Assembly: GCA_007130745.1 (NCBI GenBank)
Contig: SLRW01000060.1
Span: forward strand, 1-6,134
Direction: 5' to 3'
DNA: 6,134 nucleotides
Origin: Gammaproteobacteria bacterium
GTDB taxonomy: Bacteria > Pseudomonadota > Gammaproteobacteria > UBA5335 > SLRW01
Both the position numbers and the translations under genes were made by a program. The notes under the pieces were generated by a model. It ran no database searches, was not told where the DNA came from, and worked only from the letters and a program-made list of their open reading frames with translations. Positions 6,028 through 6,134 of this stretch are shown here, one piece after another (positions within the stretch are counted from its first letter, which is position 1; each line of letters opens with the position of its first letter).

Positions 6028-6044
6028 CCGGGCCTCCGGCCCGG
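6028..6044 (-). terminator. GC-rich hairpin downstream of tRNA-Leu
   Basis: CCGGGCC (6028-6034) pairs perfectly with GGCCCGG (6038-6044) across a 3-nt loop. On the minus strand it comes three nucleotides after the tRNA CCA end, and about ten nucleotides past the stem the strand reads GATTAAGTTTTAG. The T-tract is displaced and impure, so it may act as a terminator, as a 3' end stabiliser before tRNA trimming, or both. Confidence 0.55.
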
Positions 6045-6047
6045 AAT

Positions 6048-6134
6048 TGGTGCGGCTGGCCGGACTTGAACCGGCACGGGCTTGCGCCCACGAGATTTTA
6101 AGTCTCGAGTGTCTACCAATTCCACCACAGCCGC
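6048..6134 (-). tRNA. tRNA-Leu(UAA)
   Basis: Read on the minus strand, this is a complete 87-nt class II tRNA including the encoded CCA (6048-6050). The 7-bp acceptor stem pairs GCGGCTG (6134-6128) with CAGCCGC (6058-6052), and the discriminator base is A at 6051. The anticodon arm is a 5-bp CGAGA/TCTCG stem with loop CTTAAAA, giving anticodon UAA at 6100-6098, which reads UUA and by wobble UUG. The long variable arm GGGC-GCAA-GCCC is expected for leucine tRNAs, and the T arm is GCCGG-TTCAAGT-CCGGC. The 5' end coincides with the window edge, so its promoter is outside. It converges on the pilZ operon. Confidence 0.97.

Larger units (their letters stand above)
5615..6047. other. 433-nt non-coding region after pilZ
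   Basis: I see no supported protein gene here. An open frame at 5743-6069 runs into the tRNA and has no family-like features. From left to right the region holds 7-nt tandem repeats (5616-5651), an uninformative stretch (about 5652-5705), the operon terminator (5706-5731), an inverted repeat with arms at 5745-5754 and 5884-5893, a 12-nt palindrome (5894-5905) in AT-rich promoter-like DNA, and a GC-rich hairpin (6028-6044). Between 5934 and 6020 only a weak direct repeat was seen, AGCCAAAGCA (5945-5954) and AGCCAAGGCA (5959-5968). Base composition from about 5764 to 5935 is clearly more AT-rich than the operon. tatD, which follows pilZ in Pseudomonas, is not here. Confidence 0.65.

Noticed and set aside
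5752..6058. attachment-site direct repeat of the tRNA-Leu 3' end
   Set aside because: The only similar stretch, near 5760-5773, is a loose GC-rich resemblance to the acceptor and T-arm end, not a duplication, and no integrase is present.
5743..6069. 108-residue open frame on the + strand
   Set aside because: It has no ribosome binding site or recognisable domain, an unnatural mixed composition, and its end runs into the tRNA-Leu gene. It spans the inverted repeat, the palindrome and the GC hairpin.
1..6134. CRISPR array, insertion sequence, toxin-antitoxin or defence genes
   Set aside because: I saw no regularly spaced repeats, transposase motifs or such gene pairs on either strand; the coding content is a conserved housekeeping operon.

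Overview
The window looks like ordinary chromosomal DNA of a moderately GC-rich gammaproteobacterium. The gene order acpP-fabF-pabC-mltG-tmk-holB-pilZ on the + strand is the conserved block known from Pseudomonas and related gammaproteobacteria. The proteins are close to those families in length and motifs. The species cannot be fixed from the sequence alone.

Layout. Positions 15-5614 hold seven genes on the + strand. acpP (15-251) and fabF (421-1668, TTG start) belong to fatty-acid synthesis and are separated by a hairpin-rich 169-nt spacer with a terminator-like stem. The next five genes are tightly packed: pabC (folate, 1683-2510), mltG (peptidoglycan, 2530-3540), tmk (dTTP synthesis, 3561-4181), holB (clamp-loader delta prime, 4212-5273) and pilZ (type IV pilus control, 5264-5614). 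Gaps are 14, 19, 20 and 30 nt, and holB and pilZ overlap by 10 nt. The tmk-holB junction is unusual: a short AT-rich island with a perfect 16-nt palindrome across the tmk stop codon and no clear ribosome binding site before holB.

After pilZ there is a 433-nt stretch without a convincing protein gene (5615-6047). It holds a degenerate 7-nt tandem repeat, a good intrinsic terminator for the operon, a 10-nt inverted repeat whose arms lie 129 nt apart, a 12-nt palindrome beside promoter-like AT-rich DNA, and a GC-rich hairpin. The window ends with a complete tRNA-Leu(UAA) gene on the minus strand, 6048-6134, with encoded CCA.

Together the genes link envelope and membrane building (acyl carrier protein, ketoacyl synthase, MltG), one-carbon and nucleotide supply (PabC, Tmk), replication (HolB) and surface motility (PilZ). 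I found no mobile element, CRISPR array, toxin-antitoxin pair or defence gene, and no coding system that looks undescribed. What deserves a second look is the non-coding structure at 252-420, 4177-4236 and 5616-6044.
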